This document shows, piece after piece, positions 12,813 through 24,804 of a stretch of DNA of 64,000 nucleotides. The notes under the pieces are model-generated. The model did no database searches and had not been told where the DNA came from. It worked only from the letters and a program-made list of their open reading frames with translations. The position numbers and the translations under genes are program-made. Source of the DNA: Halichondria panicea (taxonomy: Eukaryota; Porifera; Demospongiae; Suberitida; Halichondriidae); NCBI RefSeq assembly GCF_963675165.1, contig NC_087382.1, positions 310,001 to 374,000 of the forward strand, in the 5' to 3' direction. Within the stretch, counting starts at the first letter, position 1. The number at the start of each line of letters is the position of its first letter.

Positions 12813-15800
12813 GCAGGTGCAGCTCAACAAATCAACGGTGATCTATCACTCTCGAATCACCAAGACAACGAGGACGCTGATTTGAGATCACAGTCTACAC
12901 TCTCCGACGAGCTAGAGGAGAGGCCAGCGTCTAATGAGATCCCAGAACTTCAGAATCTGATTCCAACATTATCAGTTTATGAATCGGATCGACCGCAATC
13001 TGCTGATTTGATTCTCGAGTCCAACTCCACAGTGCATCAATCCATTCCAGAATCGTTACGTCCCAAATCTGCCGAACCTGATACGGATTTGGAGAAAATT
13101 GGACTAGAATTTCCGAGTCAAACTGAACTAAACAAAGACGAGCCGACTTTTGTTGCTAAGGAACCAGACGACGACCAATCGGAGAGCCTTGGTACAAGAA
13201 GCGAGAAAGGCGATCGCTCAAAAGACGAGTTTGTGCTAGTTGAGTATCAAGAGGAACCTAGTGTTGTAGCAATAAGTCCAACTGCTATGGATCGTTCAGG
13301 ACGGGCCAAATCTCTCCCACCCCCCACAATAGACCACACCCCCTTATTTCCGGTGGCCAATGGTGGGGCGGGGCCTGATTGGGAGCAAGCAAGGAATGAA
13401 AAAGAGGTGAACATAAGTTTACTCCATGGCTAGCATGAGATTAAGCAGTGGATAACTGAGTGAAGAATACTGGCTGACTTTGAGGGTATATACATGTACA
13501 TTGTACGTACATGAAGCTTTAGTTGAGATTGTTCAATCTTCAATTAGTGATTGTCAATGTACATGTAGACCTGAACATTTTGTAGAGAGTGGATCTCCTT
13601 TTTTGGACAGTCATTATTGGAGCTAAATTTTCCGAACCAAAAAGTGTTTTTGTGTCTAATTGACTGACTATGATATTCCTCCTCCCCCTGACACAGCGCC
13701 AACCTCCTCACTCAGTTGTTAACACGAAGTCGTTGAAGCGTGGCTCGCATGATAGCACTGTGTCCATAGACCAGGGCACTAAGCCACCATCGTTCTTCAA
13801 GAAACTGTTTGCTAAGAAGAAAGGAAGATCAGCCAGCAGTCCTGTGCAGGTGAGAGAACGGAACACGTACATTGTATTAATATTATTACTTAGTATGATA
13901 CTGGATACGAATCTGATCAAAATAATCGGACATGTATGATGTAGATGAGGAGGTGTGTCCCTAATTTAGTCAAGAGCTAGTGTCCAAATTCAATACAAGT
14001 GCATAATCATTGTTTACTTCTTCGCTCTCCAGATACCCTCTCCTCCCACCTCCACTTCTCACACAGCCTCACCAAGGAAACGCCCACACACCATCTCACG
14101 CAAATTCAAACCAGAACCCCTACAGAACGTTGCTGACGATGCATTCTTTGATAACTCCGAGGGGAGACTGCGTGTGGCAAGCATGAGTGGGCGACCTGTG
14201 AGGTGTGAGGGTGTGGGACTTGTGATAGGAGACGACAGCTCATCGGAATCGGAAGATGAGAATGAAGATGAAGAAACCGGTGAGTTGGAATGGGAACCAA
14301 TTGGAATGGAATACCGTCCTACATGTATATTACTCAGCCATTCAGATGATGTAATAAGTTTTTTGGAAACGATATTTTCTACAGAAAGCTTCGTCCCAAG
14401 GTACCATTATTATTTATCTGAGGTTCCACAGTTAGGCGCTTAAGCGAGACCGACCTTTAAACCCTCGTTAATTCAGACTAAATGCTTATTCAGGTGCTGC
14501 AACTAATTATACCCAATAATTGCCTCTGTGGCTCTCAAACTCATGTATAGATACAGTTTAATTCTCGTTATGTGTTCATTGTACATATTATCCTCTAGCT
14601 AATATGATTATGCCTCAGGTATATGGTGATATTAATCTTATTCCTCCGGCCTTGCAGTTAGTGTTCAAGGAGATAGTGTGACGAGCGACCAATCGCCTGG
14701 CACCACACTGGAGCTGGAGGAGAAGCTCCCATTGTCGAGACAAGTCTCGGATATTGTGACTAGCAGCAGCACAAGTTACACTGGAGGGCGGATGAAGAGA
14801 TCAGGTGAGCTACATTGTACATTCTAGTGAGCCAGGGTTAGAATGATGTAATGAAGAGATCGGGTGAGCTACATTCTTGAGTGGTGGTTAGAGTAATGGA
14901 TCTTCATTTCATTAAGTTAGAGACTTATTGTTTGACCCCATGTCTGCATGATGACTTATATCACGTTGTAAAGGTAACAAGGGTGTAATAAAAGTCATAC
15001 AGTCCCTTATATTTTATTACACGGTCGCGTAGCCTCGAGGCATGATTCGGTAAGGGGTCGTTGTGGTATAAAACACATATAGCATGAGAATCCTCGTGTT
15101 TTAATATACATGTAGCTTGCATATGCCACACTAAAACGTATTGAGTAGTCTAATACTCCCCTCACCCCCTCAATCCTTGTAGCCTCTGACCACGACACAC
15201 TCGCACTCAGTCTCCAACGTGAGGTGATCGAGGAAGAGCCTCCACCAAAGTCATCCCTCTCACTGAAGAAGAACCTCAAGTACTCGTTCAGGTGAGATTC
15301 TGCTGTTGTACATAAGTCTCCGTTCCGTTCTGTAGTGTCCAATTCCAAGACTATAAAATAAGGTAGATTGAGACTAATTGGTTTTGCAAGCACCCTTAAT
15401 TTGTGTGGCCATTTCACACACGTTATTATTACAATTAAGTCCCTGCTACCAATATACTGGCTGCCTTGAGAATGTTTTAGCATGCTGTTTGAAGTTCTGT
15501 TATTATTATTGCGAAATCCACTCAGAGCACACTCGGAAGTCATGCATGCTGCGTGTGCGTATGCTATTTCATTTTTGCCCCTCCCCCAATCACATGACTT
15601 GTATTTGTGATATTGATTGAGCCAACTAGACTACTAGACTACTAATAATTTGTTCTTGCTACTGAATGTACCCACAAGCTGACACTGTAACGTGTCTGTT
15701 GCTATGTGTACCATGTCACTGGGCAGTGGTATCTGCTTCTATGTATTCTATTGTCCAACTATATTCTTAATGCTAGGCAACAGAATGCAACTACCAAGTG

Positions 15801-18800
15801 ATTGCCAGATACCTGTGTGTACATGCAGTAACCTCTTACAAGCAGTGCTTAAAATTAGTATCAGCGACAGCCTATATTAAATGTTAAAAGTATAAATTTG
15901 TGAGCAGTTTGCCTTGAAGCCTGTAGTTTTATATTGAGTGCGTACATGTACATTATTGTATAGTGGTCACCCCTTGGGCAACAGTGGCTGTAATAAAGAG
16001 GTGCTAACACAGGTCCAAACACATGCTGTGGAGACATATTGGTGCTCATTAACCTGGTTGTATTATAAACGGTGACACTGGTCCAAACACGTACATGTAC
16101 ATACTATGGAGAGACTTTGGAGCCTATTAACCTGGCTGCATTTTAAAGGGGATCTGCTTATACATGTAGAGTGTAATCAGGTGTGTACAGTTTAAACAAA
16201 CACAATAATAATTAATGAAGAGTGTTCAGCGTATATCTTGTACGTGTACATGTATATTGAATACTGATGCTACATCCTTTACTGGTACTGAGAATGTATC
16301 AGTACTTGGTGTCCCTTTCCTCATGCTCAAGTTGCCTTTGTGTGATGTTAGTGGTGTGACGCACGCACGCACGCACACACGTATAGGTGTTGGTAGATGT
16401 TATTACATGCCGAGGATGTTTATTGTCGCTCTGATTGCTGTTGATAGTGTATTGATTAACCCCTTGTGTTCTCCCAGTCCTGTCACGAACAATACAATCA
16501 TGTAGTTGCCAAATACGTGCAATAATATGTACAGTGAACTATTATTTAATTCATGGTAATCCTTGGGCAGACCAATTAACAGTGGCTCCTAATAAAGCCC
16601 GTAGTTTTATATGTTGAGTGCGTACATACATGTATTGTAACCTGTCTATAGTAGGTCACCCCCTTGGGCAACAGTGGCTGTAATAAAGAGGTGGCCTGCT
16701 AACACAGGTCCTAACACAGGAGAGATTTTGGGGCCCATTAGCCTGGCTGTATTATAGAGGGTGGCCTATTTGTAGGGTGACCACAATAGACAAGTTTCAC
16801 ATGCATTGTGTGTGTGTGTGTGATATAGTACCCGTCATCATTTTCATTTAGTTGAATGCTGCCTTTACATACATTAAGACTATAGGCTATACATGTATTT
16901 AATTGAAAAGTGATGTCGTTAACAACTGACTATCAGAGCATTAATTCTATCATTGTCTCCAGAAGTAATCAGTTCTCGATCCCACGTCTTATACGGCACA
17001 GGGTTGGTATAAGGAGTCTAGATTCTGATGTTTATATCATGTACGTACTTAGCTCCATCAAGAGAGTGCTAACATCAGAGCATCATTAATGTCCGTCAAT
17101 ATTTGGCATGGTCGACGTGTACAGTGGTTTCCCTTAATTTGCCCTAAGGTGCTTTATGTACTCCTGTCTACAAAAAATGTTAGTATCATATTTCCTCGAT
17201 TAAACAACGAGTTCTAAGAAAAGGCATTTAAGCAAGACCGACCTTTGAACCCGTTGAATCACTAGCGTTTAATCGAAACGGGCATTGTATTACAACTCAT
17301 CATGAGGAAGTACAGATGTCCTTACATTTCCCAGTGACCTTAACACTTACGGAAATTAGTACAACTATAATATTATTGTAGATTAATCGCAGTCCATATA
17401 ATTATTTTCAGGTTTCCCGAGCCTACGCACAATCGCCAGCTGATCAAACACTGCTCTAAATGGTGGCACATTGTACACATCACTTGTGATGATTGTTGGC
17501 ACATTATTACAAATGGCTTTTATCCATTCATAGCATATATAAGTGGCAGCACTTCTTACGTACAATGTTGTGGACTAGATTATGTTAAAAGCACTCTTTA
17601 TTCTTTGTTCTTTATTGGATCAATTGAGAGTCACGGTCGAGTGATTCACAATTTTAAGGGTGTACGTGCTAACAAATTTGGTATAAGTAAGCTATACCCA
17701 GAGGAAGTACGACACGAGTACCTCGATTAGGCTTGGTCACGTGCAAAATTCAACGTTAAAGTCATTGTTGCATGTGACTAATTAACTCAATTTTAGCCTA
17801 GCTAATCGAGGTACTCGTGTCGGAACCTCCTCTGAGTTGTACGCACTGACACCATGCACCACCCTCCTTGTGGTCAGATATAAAATTTTATGACTATGTT
17901 TTTGTTTATACGTGTGTTTATACATGTAGCCTTGTGTGCATAGTTTAAGTCACTTGATGCATTGTAGCCTCTCAATATTTACGGCAGTGTTCTCTTTAAT
18001 GTATTTTCAATGGCTCATTGTTTGTGGTTGCATGCATCATTCCTGCATGCCAAAGCTAACGTGTCTACAATATTATGACACTCTTTGGTTAATCGAATTA
18101 ATATCCTGTTGCTATCAACTGTCAACTATTTGGCAGTCAGCGAGCGCTTGTCAGTCTACATCACGTAAACAGCTTTGAATTGTCAAACTGACAACAGATC
18201 AAAGAAAGGCATTTTGATTGTAGTGATCTGCTATAAACTGGCTGGATTCAAGTGTCTATACCATTCCTTCTCTATATAGTTACAAGTTGAAGCTACTGAC
18301 TAGCTTTTTTAACTTAGCTAGGCTAGAAAAGACTTGCAACAGTTGAGCTGCATTATCTGTTGAACTATACTGCAAGTTTGACTGCATTGGCTTACTGATC
18401 TATCTTTGAGTACTACATCACTTGAAGATACTGTGTCTGTTTCTTGCAACGAAATTGTCTCAAACTGAAAGTGAAAATGACTAGTGGTGGAGTGAGCCTT
18501 CGAAACACGCGACGTCACAGTGCACCGCATATTCCCATGCACCACAACTTGTTCCCACGGTTACTAATGGCGTTCACCAACCATCACAGAAAGACCAGAG
18601 TAACCTCCGAGGAATCTAGTTCACCGTTGAGGAAGAGCAAGAAACAGAGGAAGAAGAGTCTGACTGGGCCCGAGGCCTACAAGTTGAGTGAGGCTATCAC
18701 TCCGAGCACACCAGAGATCAATACCAAGTGGTGAGCAGGTCTACATACGTGTAGTCTAATGGTGTACATAATTATAGTGATGTTATGTGCATGGCAGATT

Positions 18801-21800
18801 AATATTTTGGAGTATGTGAACCACCCCTATCAATAATTATAATTGAGCTCATAGTACGACATAATATTGTGGGCTTGCAATAAATAGCCGAGTTAGTTAC
18901 GTACCAGAGGAGGTCCGACATGCGTGCACGAATCACTACACGTTCAGTGCATTGTGGCCTGGACATATCACGTGACCGTAATGACATCAATGCACTGAAC
19001 TAGTAGTGATTCGTGCATGCATATCGGACCTCCTCTGAGCAGTTACTGTTTAAACTTAGTACTTACAATGTCATGTTTACAATGTCATGTGACGTTCATT
19101 GTGCAGGGATGTGATTTTCCGTGCTCCACCGAGAGGTGAGAAGAGATACGTGTACCTTGACCCCGAGGGGGCGGGTGGCAAATACGGCTTCAGGCTACAG
19201 GTGAGTGCTGGCACTAAAACACATATGTACACTGTACTGGGGAATAACGTTTTGCATTTGTGCATGACCTATGTTGGTTCCACTATTTACTTTCTTCTTG
19301 ACAGTTTTACATAGTGCATGACCTGTTACTGTAACAGTTGATCCCGTTAGCATCAGTGTCTGACTATTGTGACAATCCTCCCCCCCCCCCCCAGAGCTAT
19401 GGTCGTGTGAGGGAACAAGGCAAAGTGTTGCAGACGTTTGTACAGAGCGTGGTTCCCGGGTCCGTGTCATTCCTTGCCGGGCTGTACCCGGGTGATACCA
19501 TCATAGAGGTCAACGGGGTCGACGTTAAGTATGCTCCCGTTGAAGAAGTAGTGAAAGGAATACATGAGGGGGCGGAGACAGGAGCAAGGTGGGTGGGGCT
19601 AAAGTAGCCGTACATCAAATGTATAGTTTAGAGGGTCTATGTATCAAAATTTTTTCTTGTGTGGCTAACATTTTCATACTTGTTAATATTGTTGAAAATC
19701 TTTTTTTTCCTCGAAAATTCTAATGAAGTTTGTATAACTATTGACCAGCTAGAGATCATAATCAATATTGCACACACGTACACTATACGTATTTACAGGA
19801 TTGCTCTGAAGGTGGAGTTTGTGGATGGAGTCACTCGATTGGACAGAATGAAGGCCTCCGATGATGTCAAAGTACGTGCATGTGTTGATATCGTGTATTT
19901 TGAAAGCCGATTTTTGTGGTTGGCTCGAACCAATTTTCGAAAGATGCTAGCTATTAGAAGAGCTTATCACACAGCTAGAGTGTATATCAAAGATGTACGA
20001 TAATCCACCAATTAATTTGACAAAGCCCAGAGCTTGAGTTTTCTGAAGCTGCATAATTTTACAGCATTGTTGTTGACAAAGTTTCATCTAGCTCTTAATT
20101 TATGTTGCAGGCTATAATCAAAGACAAGCAGTTACAACTTAGCCGGCTCATCGAACAATCAAAAGACAGTACCATACGCAAATCCCTTCACTCACCTCCC
20201 GTCCTCACACCAGTCACTAGCCTCACACCTTGGAGTGAAACCACACCCACTAACAAACCGAAACCCAGTCCATTTGGTTACGATCGTCAACTGAACAGCA
20301 TAGTCTCGTTACATACGGACAGTGTGACTGGTCTACTGTGTGATGTGCTGGTCATGCCTCTGAGCAGTTGTCATCAGCCCAACTCTGGAACTGACAATGG
20401 TGTGTTGATAGACTAGCTTGTTTACTACAGTGTGTATGCCAGACTAGTTGCAGTGTACTATATTTGGTCAGCATATCATGAATCACTCAGCTGTCTCTAC
20501 AATGCTCACACTCTCCCTAAAGAGATGTACAACCTCTCTATTGAGATCACTCAGTATTGCCCCTACAATGTCAATCCCTACACTATTGACTTCGTAATTA
20601 TTTATGCTCTTGCACATACGTACAGCATTATTAGTACCTGTCTAACTAAGTCCTCTGATTTCATTGATAGACTAGCTATCTCTGTAGGCCATTGCACTCT
20701 CACCTTGTATAGTTGCCCTAACATTCACACACTGTAAAAAATGATTTGTGGTTTTGATGCAGAGTGCGTGACTATTGTGGCAAATGTACGTTTTTTTCCT
20801 GATATTTTCCACAATAGTCCGTACACATCTGGGTTAAAACCACACAACTAGTGCATGTGTGACTGTCCAGATTGTTTGTAGATATGCTGTTGTGTGTACG
20901 TCTGATCATCTGGTACACAGCTTTGTACCAGGTCAACAGCTATAGATGTGTCCATGTCAACACGGTGACTGCCAGGTTTTATATTGATATGCTTCCAACA
21001 TTAATTCCGGGTGTTGTTTGTGTGTCGAGGGACCTTCAAATAATATCAATTTTGGCTCAGAATTTATTATTATAATGGTACGGGTAATTCGTGCAATTTA
21101 GAATGTTAACAAGTGGTGAGCTTTCAAGTTTAACCAGTACTACGTCGACCCACACACACACTCACACATGCCCCCTCCACACACACACACAGTGTTGCTC
21201 CACCTCCTGCGAACTGGAGGGGATGGTCTACTCAACGAACTTTCTCTGGCCAAACAATGCAGACTTGGAGAGAACATCATCACCGGGGGTCACGACCTCC
21301 ACGCACAAAGTAAGTAATCGCATTACATCTCACTTGGGTTCATGACCTCACTGTTAGCCATAGATAGTGTAAAGTTGTGAAGTCCCCAGGATTTAATATT
21401 ATTATTACCCTCTTTCGTGTTTAATAATGGCCAGAACCTTGTTCTCCCAAAGGTGTCCGTTATAGGTAAACTGTTTATTGTGGTAATCTCTCAGCTAGCC
21501 CATTATTGCATATAAAGTGTCATAATTATTATCATACATCATTGCCCCCCTCCAGGCATCTATCATTGTGCCTTTGGCAATCTTGAAGAGTCCCTACAAA
21601 GATGTTGTGTGCAAGCTCTGAGCGATGCCAGCTCTAGGGGACACCGGAATATTGTCTTCTGGTTGGACGGATTCGTTTCCATTGCCGGTAAGCTATGTAC
21701 GGTAGTTTCGTTTGACTCTATACATGTAGTAGCTCGGAATAGAAAGTCGTACTAAGGTTTTGTTGTTGACAACATGCACGCAAATAGTTAAGCTGCAAAC

Positions 21801-23223
21801 AGCAACTGTAAGTGATACTCAGTGCCTACTTAATTGTTTCCACGCTCCCACATAATTTTTAGCCTATCCGCATCTAATTAAGATGCATGTAGACCTACAC
21901 CCACACACATCATTGGTACCACACAATTATTGGCTTACCCACATCTAATTAAGAGCCTTTACCCACACATATTATTGGTCCCACATAATTATTGGCTTAC
22001 CAACATTTAATTAAGATTGTTCTACCCACACATAGCATAGTATCCAACGCTCATGCAGGTGCATTTATCTGATTTCTGCTGCGAATATCTATATGCACTG
22101 TAATGGAGCCTCTCTATCAAGGAAAGTGACTGTTTTAAAATTGCCCTTTTATTCATAGTCAGTCACCACTGCGTCATAATTACCAATACTCTAAGAGACA
22201 TAGGCACCCACTCACCCACACATACACTCCACACTCACTCACCCACTGCACACACACACCCACTCACCCACACCTACACTATACACACATACAGTGTCAC
22301 CTCAGATTGTGATTGAGTCTGTTCGTCAATGGCTTGGTGGTAACAACAGTGTGTTGTTTGACAGAGTTGTCTTTTCGGCAAAGGCAAACGTCAACATTAT
22401 CGAAAACTTTTTAGGGGATGCTTTCCCACTCGAGAACTTTGCACCGAGAGACAGTATCATTTCTGAGCAATCCAGTACGGTGGATTTGGAATCAGGAATG
22501 GACTTATCGGATATCCAGAATCAAAACGGAACCGACCTCGAAAGCAAAAGTGAAGAGAGTATTAAAGACAAGCTGAATGAGTCAGATTCGGCCCCAGAAA
22601 CCGAGTCAGAAAAACCACTTCTTTTCCAGAACACAGAGGAGGTTACAAATGACAATGTAGAAGATGTTGTGGGGGATCTACCGGCCATTATAGATACCAA
22701 AAATACCAAACGACTTGACAAAACGAGCGTAAGTGACGTTGGAATACAACTTGGAATGAATTTAGATAACGGCAATGATGAAGATGGTGTAGAGGATCTT
22801 CCGGTGATCGCTATAAATACGAAAAAACCGCTCTTACAACAAGCAAGCGTTAGCGATATTGGAATACAACTTCAAATGAGTTTAGACGAGGACAATGATG
22901 AAAACGTGGTTCCAGTTTTGAAATTTTCAGATTCCGATTCGGATAGACTTGATTCAGACAACAGTGCACCATCTCTACTCAGCATGTTAACTGGAAACTC
23001 TGATCCCAAACAGTCGTCGTCATTGGCCGTCGGTTCCAGCACACCCCCGAGCCAGACGTCATCACTTGCATTTGCCACGCCCCTCTCTAAAACCACGCCT
23101 ACTCGAGGGCTGGTGGTTGTGTTGGATAGCAGGACCCCTAGCCCGAGCAGCTCACCCAGATTTAGCTCTAAGAACAGCCCACAGCTGGTGTTAAACCCTG
23201 ATAGATTAGAGTCTGAAGTTTAA
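5077..23223 (+). CDS. PH / SH3-like / PDZ / macro-domain multidomain protein, 25 coding exons
   Basis: Exons: 5077-5178, 5652-5765, 7013-7185, 7336-7391, 8538-8610, 8907-8962, 9230-9391, 9887-10084, 10393-10567, 10759-10990, 11302-11551, 11840-12091, 12817-13406, 13697-13849, 14033-14279, 14658-14804, 15183-15291, 18485-18730, 19107-19200, 19395-19588, 19799-19871, 20111-20399, 21193-21309, 21556-21687, 22295-23223. All junctions are GT-AG and phase-consistent, giving about 1720 residues. Residues ~34-148 are a PH domain of beta-spectrin type (SGYLNRK near its start, FQAPSEKNRTAW near its end). Residues ~312-372 are SH3-like (LLRKGETVRVLG, then GWYQC). A Ser-rich linker follows to ~1110. PDZ is ~1120-1232 (carboxylate loop KYGF; GDTIIEVNGVDV). 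A macro domain is ~1265-1460, then an acidic tail ending ESEV. The likely role is a membrane-associated scaffold whose macro domain binds ADP-ribose or a related ligand; this is inference. The acceptors at 18485 (weak) and 10759 (10771 is an in-frame alternative) are the least certain. The 3' part is duplicated at 29328-32651. Confidence 0.8.
6151..6249. mobile_element. Short palindromic MITE-like element
   Basis: The ends are inverted repeats: AGGGTGTCATATACA on the left and TGTATGACACCCT on the right, enclosing a G-rich then C-rich centre that can itself fold. It lies in intron 2 of the PH-PDZ-macro gene. No target-site duplication is obvious. Confidence 0.5.
7607..8396 (-). mobile_element. 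TIR element carrying a decayed RecQ-like helicase fragment
   Basis: The left end (TAGCCTCGACCCCAGGCCGA) and the reverse complement of the right end (TAGCCTCGGTCCCAGGCCGA) match. Both terminal repeats continue for about 100 bp to GGCCTGGTATTGATTGTAT and TGGGCGTGG. Both flanks carry GAGGGGGGG, a probable 9-bp target duplication, although the G-run weakens that call. The only coding trace inside is the helicase fragment on the minus strand. The element lies in an intron of the PH-PDZ-macro gene, antisense to it. It looks like an internally deleted copy of a larger DNA transposon. Confidence 0.7.
7700..8165 (-). pseudogene. RecQ-like helicase fragment, frameshifted
   Basis: Read on the minus strand from an ATG at 8165, the first frame gives an N-terminal RecQ-type helicase segment with EGRDVFIWFPTGYGKSLCY, the Walker A motif. 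Just after this, an apparent 2-bp insertion shifts the frame, and a second frame continues with MDYKLGRTKAPPVDKSVVL. A further shift leads to IVSPLVSLIMRLMIDQV, a motif Ia-like segment, and then LYTAPEAVVED. Motif II and everything downstream are missing, so the fragment cannot encode a working helicase. It lies wholly inside the TIR element, so it came with it. Confidence 0.65.
8418..8534. repeat. (CA)n microsatellite in an intron
   Basis: About 115 bases of almost pure CA dinucleotide, ending immediately before the acceptor of the exon at 8538. It therefore acts as the polypyrimidine-poor upstream context of that splice site. Confidence 0.95.
12672..12752. repeat. 26-bp minisatellite, about three units
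   Basis: The unit TAGATAAGGACTCCTGCACA plus TGTGTG is repeated in tandem in the intron just upstream of the exon at 12817. It is followed by a further TAGAT and then the ATT microsatellite. Confidence 0.9.
12767..12811. repeat. (ATT)n microsatellite
   Basis: About fifteen ATT units directly precede the TCGCAG acceptor of the exon at 12817. Read as protein this gives a spurious poly-Leu N-terminus in an open frame that starts at 12744; that start is not real. Confidence 0.9.
15955..16146 (+). repeat. 'GTGGTCACC' TIR repeat, with a partially duplicated core
   Basis: It starts TAGTGGTCACCCCTTGGGCA. The GGTCCAAACA...CTATGGAGA...ATTAACCTGG core occurs twice in succession. Confidence 0.6.
16641..16798 (+). 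repeat. Near-complete 'GTGGTCACC' TIR repeat
   Basis: The left end CCTGTCTATAGTAGGTCACC and the right end GGGTGACCACAATAGACA are inverted copies of each other. The internal core matches the family. Confidence 0.7.
17699..17834. mobile_element. 136-bp palindromic MITE, CAGAGGA family (copy 1)
   Basis: The left arm CAGAGGAAGTACGACACGAG continues into TACCTCGATTAG. The right arm is its reverse complement with small changes (CTAATCGAGGTACTCGTGTC, then CCTCCTCTG). It lies in the long intron between the exons at 15183-15291 and 18485-18730. Confidence 0.7.
18905..19037. mobile_element. 133-bp palindromic MITE, CAGAGGA family (copy 2)
   Basis: The arms are CAGAGGAGGTCCGACATGCG on the left and CGGACCTCCTCTG at the right end. 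Near-perfect pairing continues through CACGAATCACTA and TTCAGTGCATTG. The termini match the copy at 17699-17834 but the inner arms differ. Confidence 0.7.
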
Positions 23224-24804
23224 TGTGTACATACTTGCAAGTGCGTCGTTTTTTAAGCAACCTGTTCTAATTTGTGTCCTGATTTTTGAATTGCGCATTT
23301 TTCTGCCTCACTTTTTTATGCACCTTGATATTATGTATGTTTATTAATGTTTATATATTAATTTTATAGCAGGAGTGTTTTTGGTTGATACTTCTATAAA
23401 ATGTATGACTATCTATGATTATACATGTACCCCCAGCATGGAATATCCCCTTAGCAATGCCCCACCTATCCATGCAGATTGGGGAATTCCCTAAAATAAA
23501 CAACAAGCCCTGAACAAGTTTACAATTTGAGCCACTGAGTTGGTAAGCCCAGTAAACTAGCTAGATCTATAGCTATAATTAGAAAGTGAATGTTTCATTG
23601 AGCTAAATCTATATAGATCTAGCTAGATCTATATATAATTTTTATTTCGATCCCTCTGATCCATATTATATTTAAATACTATACGTACGTACATGCATGT
23701 AGATCGATCTATAAATCGAGTATGATTTTGTATAGGCATAATTATTATTTCTCTATTAATAATTATGTCCTTTGCTCAGTGTAGACAGACGATGACTGTG
23801 GTATACCATTCACTGCATGTGTATATCTGTATATATCTAGCCTCGGTATAATACCTGCATCTATAGTGTACTTGTACCCGGCTTGCGCAGCGCAAGCACA
23901 GCTAAAAATGAGCTGTTTGAGTCAACTATATACTTTCCTGGACTGCTTTAACTGCTAATGAAACAGTGGTAGGGCTACTAGGTAAATTGTAGGTGATTCG
24001 AAGGCTACAAAAATGATAATAATTATACAAAATGATAACATACGGTGAAAAGTTATCGTCGTATTATATTCGCCTAGTCTCATGGATCAGCCCCCTTCCT
24101 GAGAAGGGGTCTGAGCACTCTTGATGTAGTTTTGTTGCACACGCTGGAATTCCAGCGGCTCAATCAGATTGACTTATTGGTGATATTATAGGAGGCAATA
24201 AAGAACTGCACGTTGCTCAACGGAATCATTAACGCATGCATTACGCATGGTAAACGCTTCATACATAGACACTGCTACAAAGCATAAGCAAGCCAAGCAG
24301 GGGTCCTTGGGCACAGAGAGTTAGCACCACAGGCAAAAGACATACATGTAATAGATTGAAGCACCTTCTTCAGAGATAGAGAGATGCCTGCGCTTGACGC
24401 TTTGTACAATTAACAAATACGCAGGGGCGTAAGGTCAGGAATTGATTACATTCCATTGGTCTGGCACATTCCACTGTGAAATGACCTCAAGACAAGAGTG
24501 CTCAGACCCCTTCTCAGGAGGGGGCTGATCCATGAGACTAATATTCGCCGTGCGTCGATGAAACTCAACACACAGGGTAAATGCTCCTGTTATGTATAAT
24601 ACATGTATATAGTATAATACATGTATGACTATGTAATCACATCTTAATTCTCTGTTCTCTGCTTAGGTTGTTGCTGCTTTTATCGTTAGAACGCAATTCA
24701 TCTCAGGTCACTTAAAGCTCCATATATATATACACAACTTGAATTGCTGTATTAGCTAACAATTGCCGTAATTCTATTGATCTAAGATTCAAGTTAAAGG
24801 ATTA
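23224..24804. other. Intergenic region between the macro-domain gene and NLR copy 1
   Basis: It holds the 3' end of the PDZ-macro gene (an AATAAA-containing stretch near 23494-23501), AT-rich palindromic DNA, and the MITE at 24075-24540. An upstream non-coding or N-terminal exon of the NLR cannot be excluded. In frame, a TGA lies about 27 bases before the NLR ATG. Confidence 0.5.
24075..24540. mobile_element. 466-bp MITE with 48-bp TIRs and 9-bp target duplication
   Basis: The terminal inverted repeats start TAGTCTCATGGATCAGCCCC and extend to about GAGCACTCTTG (24075-24122 and 24493-24540). The flanking direct repeat ATATTCGCC is at 24066-24074 and 24541-24549. The equivalent site in tandem unit 2 (near 34112) has no insertion. 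There is no coding capacity. The 9-bp duplication would fit a Mutator- or Merlin-like transposase source; the superfamily is my inference. Confidence 0.85.

Noticed and set aside
12744-12816. Poly-Leu start of the 229-codon frame
   Set aside because: It is the ATT microsatellite plus intron; the coding exon starts at 12817 after TCGCAG.
15007-15543. 178-codon minus-strand open frame
   Set aside because: It runs over the plus-strand exon at 15183-15291 and intron sequence; no splice signals or similarity support it.
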